A stretch of 64,000 nucleotides of DNA from Pyrinomonadaceae bacterium (GTDB lineage Bacteria > Acidobacteriota > Blastocatellia > Pyrinomonadales > Pyrinomonadaceae), in NCBI GenBank assembly GCA_019694345.1, contig JAIBCA010000069.1, forward strand, positions 1-64,000. The letters are read 5' to 3'. Under the pieces are notes generated by a model, which did no database searches, was not told where the DNA came from, and worked only from the letters and a program-made list of their open reading frames with translations. The position numbers and the translations under genes are program-made. Positions 26,591 to 36,372 of the stretch are shown here, piece by piece. The stretch's first letter is position 1; every line of letters starts with the position of its first letter.

Positions 26591-28744
26591 ATGAGATTAG
26601 AAATCGAGCAATCCATCGAATCCACAACCACCAACTACTATCGCCAGCCCGTCGAAGAAACATCATCGAACGGTGTTGACGTTTCGCGGCTCCTTAAACA
26701 GGGAGTTTCGGCCGCTCAAAGCGGCGAACGGGCGCTCGCTCGGACGCTTCTGTTGCGGGTCACCGAAGCCGACCCGCAAAACACCGACGCGTGGCTCTGG
26801 CTTGCGTCGATCAGCGAATATCCCGAAGAACTTCTCGGTTTCCTGGATAACGTTTTAAGTGTCGACCCTGACAACTCTCGTGCTCGCCAGTGGAAAGCCG
26901 CGACGAGATCTCTGCTTGCGAAGACATTCGTCCAGCGTGGTATCTCTGCGAACGAGGACGGCCAGACCCAGTTTGCGATCGACTGTTTCGATAAAGCTCT
27001 CGAGCATGACGAGCAGTGCGAAGCGGCACTTGTGTGGAAGGCCTCACTGATGGAATCAGAGAATGAGCGCGAAAGCCTATTGGTACGTGCTCTTGAGATC
27101 AACCCGGACAATGAGGACGCAAAGGCGGCCCTCTCAGCCATCACCGGCCGACGAGAACAATTGCAATTGAACGCAGCCCGGACCGCGGCGGTCAACGGTG
27201 ACCTCAGCGGCGCTGAATTGATCCTGCATCAGATCTTGGCGAATGATGCCGACTCTATCGACGCCTGGCTGCTGATGTCACAGGTCGCTGCCCCGTTCAG
27301 CGAAAAAATGCTCGCGTATCGCCGTATCCTCGAACTCGATCCGTCAAACGCACTGGCCAATGCCGGCCATGATTTCATTTCAGACATGCGCGATGCGGTC
27401 CAGGCCGAGGATTCCGATACCGAAGCCGCCGAGACCGTTGAGGGTGCTGAGCAGTTCGCCGCCGAGCCTTCAACCGAAGGCGATCAGCAGATGTCGGCAG
27501 ATGTTGAACAGTTCGAGGAAACCGGCTACTACGAAAATTCGATCGAGCCGGTAATACCGGAAATGAACGAACCGGCCGAATCCTATGACTTTTTGAACGA
27601 CACTGAGCCTGACTCGGTCGAAAATGAAACAAGCCAAGTGGACGAAATGCCCGAGGTCGATTTTCAGGCAGCCGAAGAAACCGACCATAACGGCTCGTAT
27701 TATCACGAAGAAGAACTTGCACCCGCGAACACAGAAGCAACAATGGAAACCGATGCTTTCGATAGCGAACAGAGCGACGATGAACCCAGCGTCGCAGCCG
27801 GATCGATGGCCGACGATGCTAACGCTTATGATCTCGGACAGAGGCGTGAATTTCTCTCTCACGCATCCGAGACACCTGTCGTCGAAGAACCGGCGGCCGA
27901 GCCGGAGTGGCCCGCCGAGCAGCCGTCGGACGAAGTTGGCCAGCATTTCTTTGCCGAAAACGATCAGATCGTGGAGGATGTCGTTCCGCAAGATCATTGC
28001 CCATACTGTCATGCAGCAAATGAGCCGCATGCGTTCGAATGCTCTTCGTGTATGGCGATACTGACACTGTCGGACCTTGAGCGGCTTTTGGCCAATTCAA
28101 ATCCGAACGTTGAGGCCGTTCAGGAAGCCGTCACCAGGATGGAATCCGAGTGGAATCTGCGTGAGTTCACAGAACAGGAACTCACGGTGTTAGGTATAGG
28201 CAAGTTGAACCTCAACGATCCGGACGCCGGATTTGCGTACCTGCAGGAAGCGTCGCGGCTCAATCCGAACAACGTGATCCTGGCCAGTCAGGTCAATGCT
28301 CTCGCGATCCGCCTTGATGAGATCCGCCGTCAGAACGAAGTTCACGGCGCGATGCCGAAAGGCAAGACCATTCTAGTGGTGGATGACAGCGCGACGGTGC
28401 GAAAATTGATCTCGAGCAAACTCGAAAAATCAGGCCACAATGTGGTCTGTGCCGAAGACGGTGTCGATGCAATGTCGGTGCTCGAATCGACGGTTCCCGA
28501 CCTCGTTCTTCTCGATATTGCAATGCCGCGAATGGACGGATATTCGGTCTGCAAGCTGATCCGTTCCAATGAAGCGACCAAGGAGGTTCCCGTTGTGATG
28601 ATCTCCGGAAAGGACGGATTCTTCGATAAGGTACGCGGCCGAATGGCAGGAACGACCGGCTATATTACCAAGCCCTTTGGCCCGGAAACGCTGATGCGTG
28701 CCCTTGAGACCTACCTCCTTCCGGAAATGGCCGAAAACGACTGA
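26591..28744 (+). CDS. TPR - zinc ribbon - response-regulator receiver protein
   Basis: A 717-residue soluble signalling protein. Residues ~35-300 hold TPR-like repeats ('AWLWLASISEYPEELLGF', 'AIDCFDKALEHDEQCEAAL'). Residues ~300-465 are a low-complexity acidic linker. A zinc-ribbon-like segment follows ('HCPYCHAANE', 'ECSSCMAI'), then a second short TPR, then a CheY-like receiver at 592-717: acidic pair in 'ILVVDDSATVRK', phospho-acceptor D642 in 'LLDIAMPRMDG', K694 in 'ITKPFGPE'. The usual Thr is Ser. The next gene encodes a CheA-like kinase 20 bases on, so this is probably its target. PilG/PixG-like but with large extra modules. Start ATG 26591 has no clear ribosome-binding site. Confidence 0.85.
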   Translation: MRLEIEQSIESTTTNYYRQPVEETSSNGVDVSRLLKQGVSAAQSGERALARTLLLRVTEADPQNTDAWLWLASISEYPEELLGFLDNVLSVDPDNSRARQWKAATRSLLAKTFVQRGISANEDGQTQFAIDCFDKALEHDEQCEAALVWKASLMESENERESLLVRALEINPDNEDAKAALSAITGRREQLQLNAARTAAVNGDLSGAELILHQILANDADSIDAWLLMSQVAAPFSEKMLAYRRILELDPSNALANAGHDFISDMRDAVQAEDSDTEAAETVEGAEQFAAEPSTEGDQQMSADVEQFEETGYYENSIEPVIPEMNEPAESYDFLNDTEPDSVENETSQVDEMPEVDFQAAEETDHNGSYYHEEELAPANTEATMETDAFDSEQSDDEPSVAAGSMADDANAYDLGQRREFLSHASETPVVEEPAAEPEWPAEQPSDEVGQHFFAENDQIVEDVVPQDHCPYCHAANEPHAFECSSCMAILTLSDLERLLANSNPNVEAVQEAVTRMESEWNLREFTEQELTVLGIGKLNLNDPDAGFAYLQEASRLNPNNVILASQVNALAIRLDEIRRQNEVHGAMPKGKTILVVDDSATVRKLISSKLEKSGHNVVCAEDGVDAMSVLESTVPDLVLLDIAMPRMDGYSVCKLIRSNEATKEVPVVMISGKDGFFDKVRGRMAGTTGYITKPFGPETLMRALETYLLPEMAEND

Positions 28745-28764
28745 TCGCTCCCTCGTCTCTTAAA

Positions 28765-30903
28765 ATGCCCCCCACCCAACCCGAACTTACCGAAATTGAT
28801 AGGTCGGCCCTGAATGCTTTCGTCGAACGAGCATCGGGCCGGCTTGTCGGCATTCGCAACGGCCTGCTGATATACGATCAGAACCGCAACTCCGACGGCG
28901 ATATCGAAGTCTCACTTCGCGGGCTCGAACTGCTACGCCGGGATGCATTGGATCATCATTTAGATGCGGTCGCCGGCCTCATCGACGAATGCGAGGCCTC
29001 GATCCGGCTCGCGATCGGTCCCGAACCGCCGCCTTCGTTGATCGGACAGTCTTTGGATATTGTTGCTCGTATTGAAGAGTCTCTGTTGACCATCTCTCTC
29101 GATTCCGAGGAATTTCTTCCGGACGTATCTGATTTTATCGATGATTCGTTCCGGTCGCTTTGGGGCGAGGAGCCCGATCCGGAAACTGACGCATGGACCG
29201 AAGAGTCTGAGGTCGACGAAGAAACGCTCGATATCTTTCGCTCCGAGGCGTCCGAATTGCTCAGGAGTATCGCTAACAGCATTGATGCTCTCAGGTCACA
29301 TTGTGATAACCGCGAGGCTCTCTGGGAAGTGCGCAGATGTGCCCATACTTTCAAGGGCGCCGCCGGGATCGTCGGGATAAGGGACGCATCGGAGTTGGCC
29401 CATCGGATCGAGGACCTTTTGGACCTCATGGTCGAAAACAGCTCGATGCCTGACGCCGAGATCCTCGATCTGCTATCAATAGCCGCAGAGCGACTCGACC
29501 GGGCAACGTTTGGATCTTCTGCGATCGAGAACCGCGGCAACTCGATATATACCGATTTTGATCGTGTGATCGCCCGCGTAAATGCTGGCAGCTCATTGGA
29601 AACTCCGGTCCCGACTGCGGCGTCTGTCAATCTCCCGAAACCGGTCGCCCAAACCATTGAACGACCCGCAACGTCACCGATAGTTCGAGTTTCCCTCGAT
29701 CGTTTGGATGATCTGATCGGACTTTCCGGAGAAATGGCGGCCAATCGCCGCTCCGTGGCCGAAGAATTTGCAAAGCTGCTCGAAACGAATGACGCAGGGT
29801 CTCGTACCGCCATGGTCGAGTCGATCGCCTCACTGCTCGACGCACAGCGGCATTTGACGGCCGAACTTCAAGACAAACTATTCGGTATCAGGCTCGTCCG
29901 GTTCGGCACGCTCGAAACGCGCCTTTCGCGTGCTGTCCATGTCACGAGCGAAGAGGAAAACAAGAGTGTCGGCATAGTGGTTGAAAATGGCGATACTGAG
30001 ATCGACACCCAGATCATCGATGCCCTTATCGAACCACTGCTGCACCTGTTGAAAAATGCGGTCGTCCACGGCATCGAACCCGCAGATACAAGGCGATTGA
30101 TCGGGAAGGCGGAAAAAGGCCTCATCAGGATCCGGGTCGACTCCGATGAGGATGGAGTAACGCTTATGATCGCCGATGACGGGCGCGGTATCTCCGTCAC
30201 AAAACTCAAGGAAAAAGCCGTTAAGAACGAGATAATCTCGCCCGAGATTGCGGAGACGCTCGACGACGAGGCGGCCCACTATCTGATGTTCGAGCGCGGC
30301 CTTACGACCGCTGACACCCTAAATCTCAATGCCGGCCGCGGCATCGGAATGAGCATCGTCAAGGAAAGCGTCGAAAAGTGCGGCGGCCGCCTGGCAATAT
30401 CTTCTGAGCCTCAGATCGGGACGACATTTACGATCCGGATGCCGCTGACCATACCGAAGAGCGCCGCCTCCACGTCGTCCGCCCGCTTGACCGAGGCGGA
30501 TGCTCCGAACTCTGCCAAGGCTAGAAAGGTCGTTCTGATCGTGGACGACAGCCCAAGTGTCCGGCGTCAGACGTGCAAGATCGTCGAGGAGTGCGGCCAC
30601 CGGGTCATAACAGCCCAAAACGGCGCCGAGGCTCTCGAATTGCTTCTGTCAGGCGTTTGGCATCCGGACCTCATCCTGTCTGATGTGGAGATGCCCGTTA
30701 TGGACGGTTGGGAATTTCTGGAATATGTAAAGACCGACGACCATTTCGGCACGATCCCCGTGGTCATGGTCACCTCGCTGGACGAACAACAGCACCGCGA
30801 CCGGGCAACCGTACTCGGAGCATCCGATTATCACATCAAACCTGTCAATCGCGTCCGGCTTGCCGCCACTATCGCAGCCCAACTTGGCAGGAATGCGGGC
30901 TAG
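28765..30903 (+). CDS. CheA-like hybrid histidine kinase lacking a CheW-type domain
   Basis: A 712-residue protein. Residues 1-130 are a helical, Hpt-like region without the active His. A true Hpt follows with H194 in 'CAHTFKGAAGIVG'. After a linker comes a CheA-type dimerisation/kinase core ('VSLDRLDDLIGLSGE', 'LLHLLKNAVVHGIE', 'MIADDGRGISV', 'NAGRGIGMSIVKESV'), and the C-terminus is a receiver (~585-705; 'VVLIVDDSPSVRR', phospho-acceptor in 'LILSDVEMPVMDG', Lys in 'YHIKPVN'). The CheW-like P5 domain expected after the kinase core is missing: the core ends at 'GTTFTIRMPL' and an ~25-residue linker leads straight to the receiver. It thus cannot couple to chemoreceptors in the usual way. Likely partner: the TPR/receiver protein upstream. 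Confidence 0.85.
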   Translation: MPPTQPELTEIDRSALNAFVERASGRLVGIRNGLLIYDQNRNSDGDIEVSLRGLELLRRDALDHHLDAVAGLIDECEASIRLAIGPEPPPSLIGQSLDIVARIEESLLTISLDSEEFLPDVSDFIDDSFRSLWGEEPDPETDAWTEESEVDEETLDIFRSEASELLRSIANSIDALRSHCDNREALWEVRRCAHTFKGAAGIVGIRDASELAHRIEDLLDLMVENSSMPDAEILDLLSIAAERLDRATFGSSAIENRGNSIYTDFDRVIARVNAGSSLETPVPTAASVNLPKPVAQTIERPATSPIVRVSLDRLDDLIGLSGEMAANRRSVAEEFAKLLETNDAGSRTAMVESIASLLDAQRHLTAELQDKLFGIRLVRFGTLETRLSRAVHVTSEEENKSVGIVVENGDTEIDTQIIDALIEPLLHLLKNAVVHGIEPADTRRLIGKAEKGLIRIRVDSDEDGVTLMIADDGRGISVTKLKEKAVKNEIISPEIAETLDDEAAHYLMFERGLTTADTLNLNAGRGIGMSIVKESVEKCGGRLAISSEPQIGTTFTIRMPLTIPKSAASTSSARLTEADAPNSAKARKVVLIVDDSPSVRRQTCKIVEECGHRVITAQNGAEALELLLSGVWHPDLILSDVEMPVMDGWEFLEYVKTDDHFGTIPVVMVTSLDEQQHRDRATVLGASDYHIKPVNRVRLAATIAAQLGRNAG

Positions 30904-31616
30904 CGCACCGGCGGTTTGCTCGGCCTGATCTCGACCTTGCTGGGTAATGCTCTCGGATCCATCTCAAGCAGAGAGATCACTGTTTGTGCGATATCCTCCG
31001 GCTGCAGTTGCCAGGCTTTTGCATCTGACGGCGTGTCACCGCCGAAATATGTATTGACACTACCCGGGCAAATATAGCTGACCTTGATGTTGTCCTGCCG
31101 CACTTCCTGCATCAATGCCTCAGAAAATCCGTTCAATCCAAATTTTGAGGCGTTGTATGCCGCCATTTTCGGATGCGCGTTCTGGCCCGCAAGACTCGAG
31201 ATATTAAAGATATATCCGCTTCCCCGCCGCTTCATCATCGGGATCGCGTAGTGGCATGCGTAAAACACGCCGAGCAGATTCGTCTCGATCGTTTGGCGAA
31301 ATTCGTCACCCGAGATGTCTTCAACCGTCTTTCCAAATACTCCGACCCCGGCGTTATTGACCAGAATATCAAGCCCCCCGAGAACGCGTTCGGCTTCCTC
31401 GAGCATCTGCCGGACCTGTTCCTCGCTGCGGACGTCACAGGTTTCGCCGTAAACATCGCCAAGCTCCCTGAGCCGCTCGAGGGCCGACGTCAGATCTCTT
31501 TTGCCGCGGCCGCAGACAAAGACCTTCGCTCCGGCACGTAAAAAAGCCTCGGCGATCGCTAACCCGATCCCTTTTGTTCCGCCCGTTATTACTACTGTTC
31601 TTACAGTCTGAGTCAC
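30900..31616 (-). CDS. Short-chain dehydrogenase/reductase
   Basis: A 238-residue classical SDR, normal length. Cofactor motif 'VITGGTKGIGLAIAEAF', 'DILVNNAGVG', and the catalytic Ser-Tyr-Lys set in 'NISSLAGQNAHPKMAAYNASK'. The residue after the glycine motif region 'FVCGRGKRDL' (Arg) suggests NADP(H). Substrate unknown; FabG-like. The start is GTG within the gatB stop (GTGA, 4-base overlap), so it depends on gatB translation. It overlaps the convergent kinase gene by 4 bases at its stop. Confidence 0.88.
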   Translation of the reverse strand: MTQTVRTVVITGGTKGIGLAIAEAFLRAGAKVFVCGRGKRDLTSALERLRELGDVYGETCDVRSEEQVRQMLEEAERVLGGLDILVNNAGVGVFGKTVEDISGDEFRQTIETNLLGVFYACHYAIPMMKRRGSGYIFNISSLAGQNAHPKMAAYNASKFGLNGFSEALMQEVRQDNIKVSYICPGSVNTYFGGDTPSDAKAWQLQPEDIAQTVISLLEMDPRALPSKVEIRPSKPPVR

Positions 31617-33082
31617 AGTTTTTGCTTTAGTATCTCGTTAACCACTTTCGGATTTGCCCTTCCCTGTGAGGCTTTCATTACCTGGCCGACAAAGAAACCA
31701 AAGAGTTTCTCGTTTCCGGCTCGATACGCCTCGACGTTTGCCCGGCTGGCGGCGATCACTTCGTCAACGATCTTTCCGATCGCGTCGGCGTCAGAGACCT
31801 GCTCGAACCCCTTTTCCGAAATCACCTCGGGAGCGGACTTTCCGGTCGCAAACATTTCCGACAAGACCTCTTTTGCCTGATTGTTGTTGATCTTGCCGGC
31901 CTCAACCGTTTTAAGTAGTTCGGCGAGATCCTCGGCGGTCAACAAGCTTTCGTTGACCGGTTTTCCCGAGTTATTGATCTCACGGGTCAGTTCGCCGAGT
32001 ATCCAGTTAGCTGACAATCGCGGATTTGCCGTAAATCGCGCCGTTGTTTCAAAATACTCGGCCAGATGTTTATCCGACACGATCTGCGACGCATCAGCAA
32101 AACTCAGCCCATATACATCGATGAAGCGGTCACGCATCGCATCTGGCAGTTCGGGCATTTCTCGCCTGACCCGCTCGACGAATTCGGCAGAAACGGTCAA
32201 CGGCTGTAGATCGGGCTCCGGAAAATAGCGGTAATCGTGAGCGTCCTCTTTTGACCGCATCACCCGCGTGCAGTTGTTCTTTTCATCCCAAAGCCGAGTT
32301 TCCTGATTCACCTCTTCGCCTGATTCATGTGCGGCGATCTGGCGTTCGATCTCAAACTCGATCGCCCGCTGCATGAACCTGACCGAGTTGAGATTCTTAA
32401 GTTCGACCTTATTTCGAAAGGCGGTCTCGCCGACCTTTCTTACCGATACATTAGCCTCACAGCGGAGATTTCCCTTTTCCATGTCGGCATCACTCGCACC
32501 GACCCACTGGAGCACTCGCCGGACGTGGTTGACATAGTCGTATGCCTGCCACGACGTTCGAAAATCCGGCGACGTTACGATCTCGCCCAACGGAGTTCCG
32601 GCCCGGTTGAGGTCTATGTAGGAATATTTATCGACCTCAGGCAGCCCTTCGTGAACGTTTTTTCCCGCATCTTCCTCAAGATGCATTCTCTGTACATGGA
32701 TCGTCATCGGCCGCCATTCCTCGGCACGGCCGTGTTCGTCCCGCTCGGCGGTCATTATCGTCAACTGCCCGTCCGCCGAAAAAGGCTTGTCGTACTGAGA
32801 TATTTGATAACCCTTCGGCAGATCTGGGTAGAAGTAGTTCTTCCGAGCAAAGATCGACGTCTCCTGCACCTCGAGTCCCAGAGCTAATGCTGCTCGCGTC
32901 CCCAACTCGATCACGCGTCGATTCAAGACCGGCAACGCTCCCGGCAGCCCGAGGCACGTCGGACAAGTATTCGAATTCGGCTCGCCGCCTGTTTCGACCG
33001 AACATCCGCAAAATATCTTTGTCTTTGTGGCCAACTGGGCATGGATCTCCATCCCGATGACCGCTTCCCATCCCTGCTTCAT
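31613..33082 (-). CDS. gatB: Asp-tRNA(Asn)/Glu-tRNA(Gln) amidotransferase subunit B
   Basis: A 489-residue GatB, normal length. Starts at the ATG 33082 with AGGA 5 bases upstream; an upstream extension lacks family sequence. Typical blocks: 'AVIGMEIHAQLATKTKIFCG', zinc-site cysteines in 'NTCPTCLGLPGALP', 'YFYPDLPKGYQISQYD' and the C-terminal YqeY-like domain ('NNQAKEVLSEMFATGKSA'). GatB binds tRNA and phosphorylates misacylated Glu or Asp in the GatCAB complex, which gives Gln-tRNA or Asn-tRNA. The partner genes gatA and gatC are not in the window. A free-standing YqeY homologue occurs at 58533. Confidence 0.97.
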   Translation of the reverse strand: MKQGWEAVIGMEIHAQLATKTKIFCGCSVETGGEPNSNTCPTCLGLPGALPVLNRRVIELGTRAALALGLEVQETSIFARKNYFYPDLPKGYQISQYDKPFSADGQLTIMTAERDEHGRAEEWRPMTIHVQRMHLEEDAGKNVHEGLPEVDKYSYIDLNRAGTPLGEIVTSPDFRTSWQAYDYVNHVRRVLQWVGASDADMEKGNLRCEANVSVRKVGETAFRNKVELKNLNSVRFMQRAIEFEIERQIAAHESGEEVNQETRLWDEKNNCTRVMRSKEDAHDYRYFPEPDLQPLTVSAEFVERVRREMPELPDAMRDRFIDVYGLSFADASQIVSDKHLAEYFETTARFTANPRLSANWILGELTREINNSGKPVNESLLTAEDLAELLKTVEAGKINNNQAKEVLSEMFATGKSAPEVISEKGFEQVSDADAIGKIVDEVIAASRANVEAYRAGNEKLFGFFVGQVMKASQGRANPKVVNEILKQKL

Positions 33083-33096
33083 ATTGATCCTGGTTA

Positions 33097-33570
33097 TTAA
33101 CGCCTTCTTATCCACATCGGACGCACTCTGGTCGCCGACCCTGTCGGCCAAAACTGTCCACCGGCAAAATAGCCCGGCTGTTGGAATGACCGTCGCCCCT
33201 GACCGGCCGGATAGTAATGATCCGGGTAAACATAGGTCTGATACCCGTTGACCAACACCACTTCCGGGATCCGCTCTTGCGGCAGAACCCCGATGATCCT
33301 GTTTTCGGACTCGCGACGCTCGCGTTCGAGCCGCTCGCCTCGCATTTTGAACGAAAGCTCAGCGGACTCTTTTCGATCACGTTCGTTCCGCTGTGCGAGT
33401 TCCTCCGGTGACGGCATCCCCCGCTTTGCATAGTTCGAACGATAATCAGCAGCGGCTTTTTCCCGTTCAGCGCGATATTTGTCGAGATCGGTGTTTGTGA
33501 CGACCTTTGACTGTGCAGCGGCCGCAATACAGCCCGACAAGAGGACGCACACAAAAAACAGTGTCTTCAT
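33097..33570 (-). CDS. Small exported protein, charge-rich, unknown function
   Basis: A 157-residue protein. Start ATG 33570 with GGAGG upstream. The N-terminus is a signal peptide; 'LLSGCIAAAAQ' could be a lipobox (LSGC) or a normal cleavage after AAAAQ. A long Arg/Glu-rich helical stretch follows ('RERREKAAADYRSNY'-like region, 'MRGERLERERRESEN'), then a Tyr/Gly/Pro-rich tail ('QTYVYPDHYYPAGQGRRSF'). I do not recognise a family. It lies 14 bases before gatB and 144 bases after the BtuB-like gene, all minus strand, so some read-through from the B12 operon is possible. Confidence 0.7.
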   Translation of the reverse strand: MKTLFFVCVLLSGCIAAAAQSKVVTNTDLDKYRAEREKAAADYRSNYAKRGMPSPEELAQRNERDRKESAELSFKMRGERLERERRESENRIIGVLPQERIPEVVLVNGYQTYVYPDHYYPAGQGRRSFQQPGYFAGGQFWPTGSATRVRPMWIRRR

Positions 33571-33714
33571 GATCCATTGCCTCCGTATTACCGAGACCAC
33601 TGATTTTATCACGTTACAGTTTTGACCGCGACAACCGCAATGACGCGTGAAAGGCCCCGAGGTCCGCCGGTCTTCGATCACGGTCCGTCTAACGCTTCTT
33701 GCCGCATGTCCGGC

Positions 33715-36093
33715 TTAGAACCCGAATGACAAACCGATCCTGCCGCTGGCTTTGGCCGTCCTGAATCCGTTGTCGTAATACTCCTGGTCAAAGACATTTT
33801 CAACCGTACCGAACAAGCGAAGATTCATTTTTTCCCGCTTGATAGCGAAGGTGTATCCGGCAGTCAGATCTGCCTTTCGATTCCCCGTGAACCGATAGAC
33901 GTACGTTGAAAATGTTGAACTGCTGAAGATCGGTGCCAAATACGCCGTTGTCGCTAAAAGGTCAAAATTTATCCAGAATCGATCGAACCGCTGAGTCGCG
34001 ACCAAGGTGAACTGCTGCAACGGTACGCCAAGAGTCTTTAGGGTCCGGCTGCCGGACACTTGCGGGGTCATCTGGTCGCTGTTGGTGTAAGTGTACGACG
34101 CAAAAATGTCGGTCGACTTTGTTGGTTTGAACGTCGCACTGAACTCGCCTCCACGCGCGATCCCGCCTTTTTGATTCAAATATCCGCCAAATGGCCGTGT
34201 GGTTGTTCCGATGTTCGGCACAACGTTTCCGTAACCGATCACGTCCGTGAGTTTGGTATAAAAATAGGTCGCGGCCAGCCGCACCTTGTCGTTAACGAGG
34301 GTCTGCTCGACGCCCGCGTCAAAAGCGATCGATTTCTCCGGCTTCAGGAATGGATCGCCAAGGGCAACGAAGCTCGGCGTTCCGAAAGAGGAAAAGAATG
34401 TTCCCAACCTTTCATACAGCGAAGGCACACGATAACCGTTGCCGACATGGGCTCGGAATTTGGTGCCGGTTTCCGCCGCAAAATAAGAAGCCGATCCGTC
34501 AAATGTGTAAGCAGTTGGCGGGTTATCGAGGACGAGTCCGCTGTACGGTGCGTTCGTCAAGCTAAATGACGGTCGGTTGAGGCTATAACGTTGAACACGA
34601 AGACCGCCGGCGAACTGTAGTTTTCCCTCGAACAGCCGGACCAGATCCTGAAGGTATAAGGTGTTGCTTGACTGGCCGGCGTGTGTGAAAAAGTTACCGT
34701 TTCCCGATGGGGTTTTGCCAGCATTACCAAAATTTTCGAATTCGAACTCGTACCCGGCGGTAAGCTGGTTCTCACTGATGGGCATCCAGTTCAAATGAAT
34801 ATTCGCGGTGTGTATGCTGCCGTCAAATATGCTGCTTGATGCACTCTGATATCCGGCACCAAGCGTCCCATTGTCATTTGTCCGCTTCGTCGTAAGCCCT
34901 TGGTAATACCCGCTGACGACCAACTTGGTATTCACCACCTGATTCACCACAAGCTGGCCGCTGAAAAACCTGGACCGCTGGAAACTGTCGGGATCGTTTG
35001 CATCCGCCACGAAATTTACGCCCGGATCGGCATTGATTATCGTGGTGTTCGATGAGGGCAAAGTTCCGAACGTGTCCGGGCTCGAATTCAGACGAACCCG
35101 TGCGTCGGACAGAAAGAACCTGCTGGAAATACTCGTTTTTGAGAATGGCTTCAGTTCGATCCTCGATTGAAGATTCGTGTTGTTTGCATTGTCCTGCCCG
35201 TCGATGCCCTTGGTGTATGTGGTGCGCGAAACACCCGCGGAAATGCCAAATTTCCCATTTTTCAAACCGTGTGAAATATTTCCGCGAAATCGCCCGAGCC
35301 CCATTCCGCCGAAGGCTCCCGAGATCTGTCCGTGAGTGCCGGCGGCCGCACGCGGCGTCTGAAAGTCGACCGTTCCGCCGATAGCATTGGTACCATAGAT
35401 CGACGAACCCGAACCGCGCAGCACTTCGATCTTGCTGACACTGGTCAAGGTGATGTCGCTCAAGAACGGCGAGGCGTCACCGGTGATCGCCGCCGGGTCA
35501 CGCAACCTAATACCGTCTATCAACAACGCGGTATCCTGATTGCGAAGTCCGCGCGTCTTTATCGTCGCCGTTCTGCCAAATCCGCCTAACTGCTGAACGC
35601 GAAAACCGGGAATCGTTCGGAGCGACTCGATCATCGAAAAATCGGCACGGTCACGCAGCTCCTGCCCGCTGATCACGTTCACGGATTTTGACACTTCATC
35701 GACAGGTTGGCCGATCCCGGCCGAAACCGTCACGCTTTCAATGATCTTCATGGTTGAAACAAATACCGCGTAATCGGCCATTCCGAGTTCAAGGGCAAGT
35801 ACTGTTTCACGTCCTTCAGCGACAACTACAGACGCTCTGTAGGCTATCCCTTTGCCCGGTTCGCCTTCGGCTATCAACATATAACTCCCCGGCTTGAGAC
35901 CGGCAAATCTGTAGGTGCCTGTTTGATCGGTAACGGCTGTGAATGTCTTGTTTCCGGCCGGATCGTGGATCGTGACCTCGACCTTGGCCCCGGCGACGGC
36001 CGCACCTTTTTGAGTGACATTGCCCGATAGACCGCCGCCGGACTGGGTGAAAGCCGTGGCGGCACAAAATAATATTGTTGCAAGTAGCTTCAT
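33715..36093 (-). CDS. TonB-dependent receptor, BtuB-like, probable cobalamin receptor
   Basis: A 792-residue outer-membrane receptor with signal peptide ('LLATILFCAATAFTQ'). Residues ~20-100 are a carboxypeptidase-regulatory-like domain ('GAAVAGAKVEVTI', 'GTYRFAGLKPGSYML'). The plug domain follows ('SVNVISGQELRDRADFSM', 'ALLIDGIRLRDP', 'IEVLRGSGSSIYGTNAIGG'), then the barrel, ending in 'GRIGLSFGF' with the C-terminal Phe. It is on the same strand as a BtuCDF-like transporter and lies 279 bases after btuD. The riboswitch at 39367 is the main evidence for cobalamin as substrate; without it, a siderophore or haem receptor would be equally likely. Confidence 0.85.
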   Translation of the reverse strand: MKLLATILFCAATAFTQSGGGLSGNVTQKGAAVAGAKVEVTIHDPAGNKTFTAVTDQTGTYRFAGLKPGSYMLIAEGEPGKGIAYRASVVVAEGRETVLALELGMADYAVFVSTMKIIESVTVSAGIGQPVDEVSKSVNVISGQELRDRADFSMIESLRTIPGFRVQQLGGFGRTATIKTRGLRNQDTALLIDGIRLRDPAAITGDASPFLSDITLTSVSKIEVLRGSGSSIYGTNAIGGTVDFQTPRAAAGTHGQISGAFGGMGLGRFRGNISHGLKNGKFGISAGVSRTTYTKGIDGQDNANNTNLQSRIELKPFSKTSISSRFFLSDARVRLNSSPDTFGTLPSSNTTIINADPGVNFVADANDPDSFQRSRFFSGQLVVNQVVNTKLVVSGYYQGLTTKRTNDNGTLGAGYQSASSSIFDGSIHTANIHLNWMPISENQLTAGYEFEFENFGNAGKTPSGNGNFFTHAGQSSNTLYLQDLVRLFEGKLQFAGGLRVQRYSLNRPSFSLTNAPYSGLVLDNPPTAYTFDGSASYFAAETGTKFRAHVGNGYRVPSLYERLGTFFSSFGTPSFVALGDPFLKPEKSIAFDAGVEQTLVNDKVRLAATYFYTKLTDVIGYGNVVPNIGTTTRPFGGYLNQKGGIARGGEFSATFKPTKSTDIFASYTYTNSDQMTPQVSGSRTLKTLGVPLQQFTLVATQRFDRFWINFDLLATTAYLAPIFSSSTFSTYVYRFTGNRKADLTAGYTFAIKREKMNLRLFGTVENVFDQEYYDNGFRTAKASGRIGLSFGF

Positions 36094-36372
36094 TTATCTC
36101 TTGTTCTGCCCATCGCAGAATGGCTCCAAAACACAACAAACGGGCACAGTTCCAGGCTCGGCCAAATTCCGGATCGTCAACGGTGAAAACGGCTACCGTT
36201 TTGATATTCGCCATTCGACATCCATTATTTGATCTCACTGTTGCGTGGGCAGCGTTGGCATTACACCAAACTTCCTTTGCGTCGCTTGTCAACAAAAAAG
36301 ACGATGTTTGCCGCTACCTACACGAACCAATAGTGCTTCTCTATTCGTGCCAATCGAGGCTTAATAGTCCTT
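36094..36372. other. Intergenic region between btuD-like and receptor gene
   Basis: 279 bases upstream of the BtuB-like receptor. I looked for a second cobalamin box and found none. The receptor's transcript either starts here or continues from the riboswitch-controlled promoter; no terminator with a T-run is seen. Confidence 0.5.

Noticed and set aside
36094-36372. Second cobalamin riboswitch before the BtuB-like receptor
   Set aside because: No B12 box or core sequence on the minus strand.
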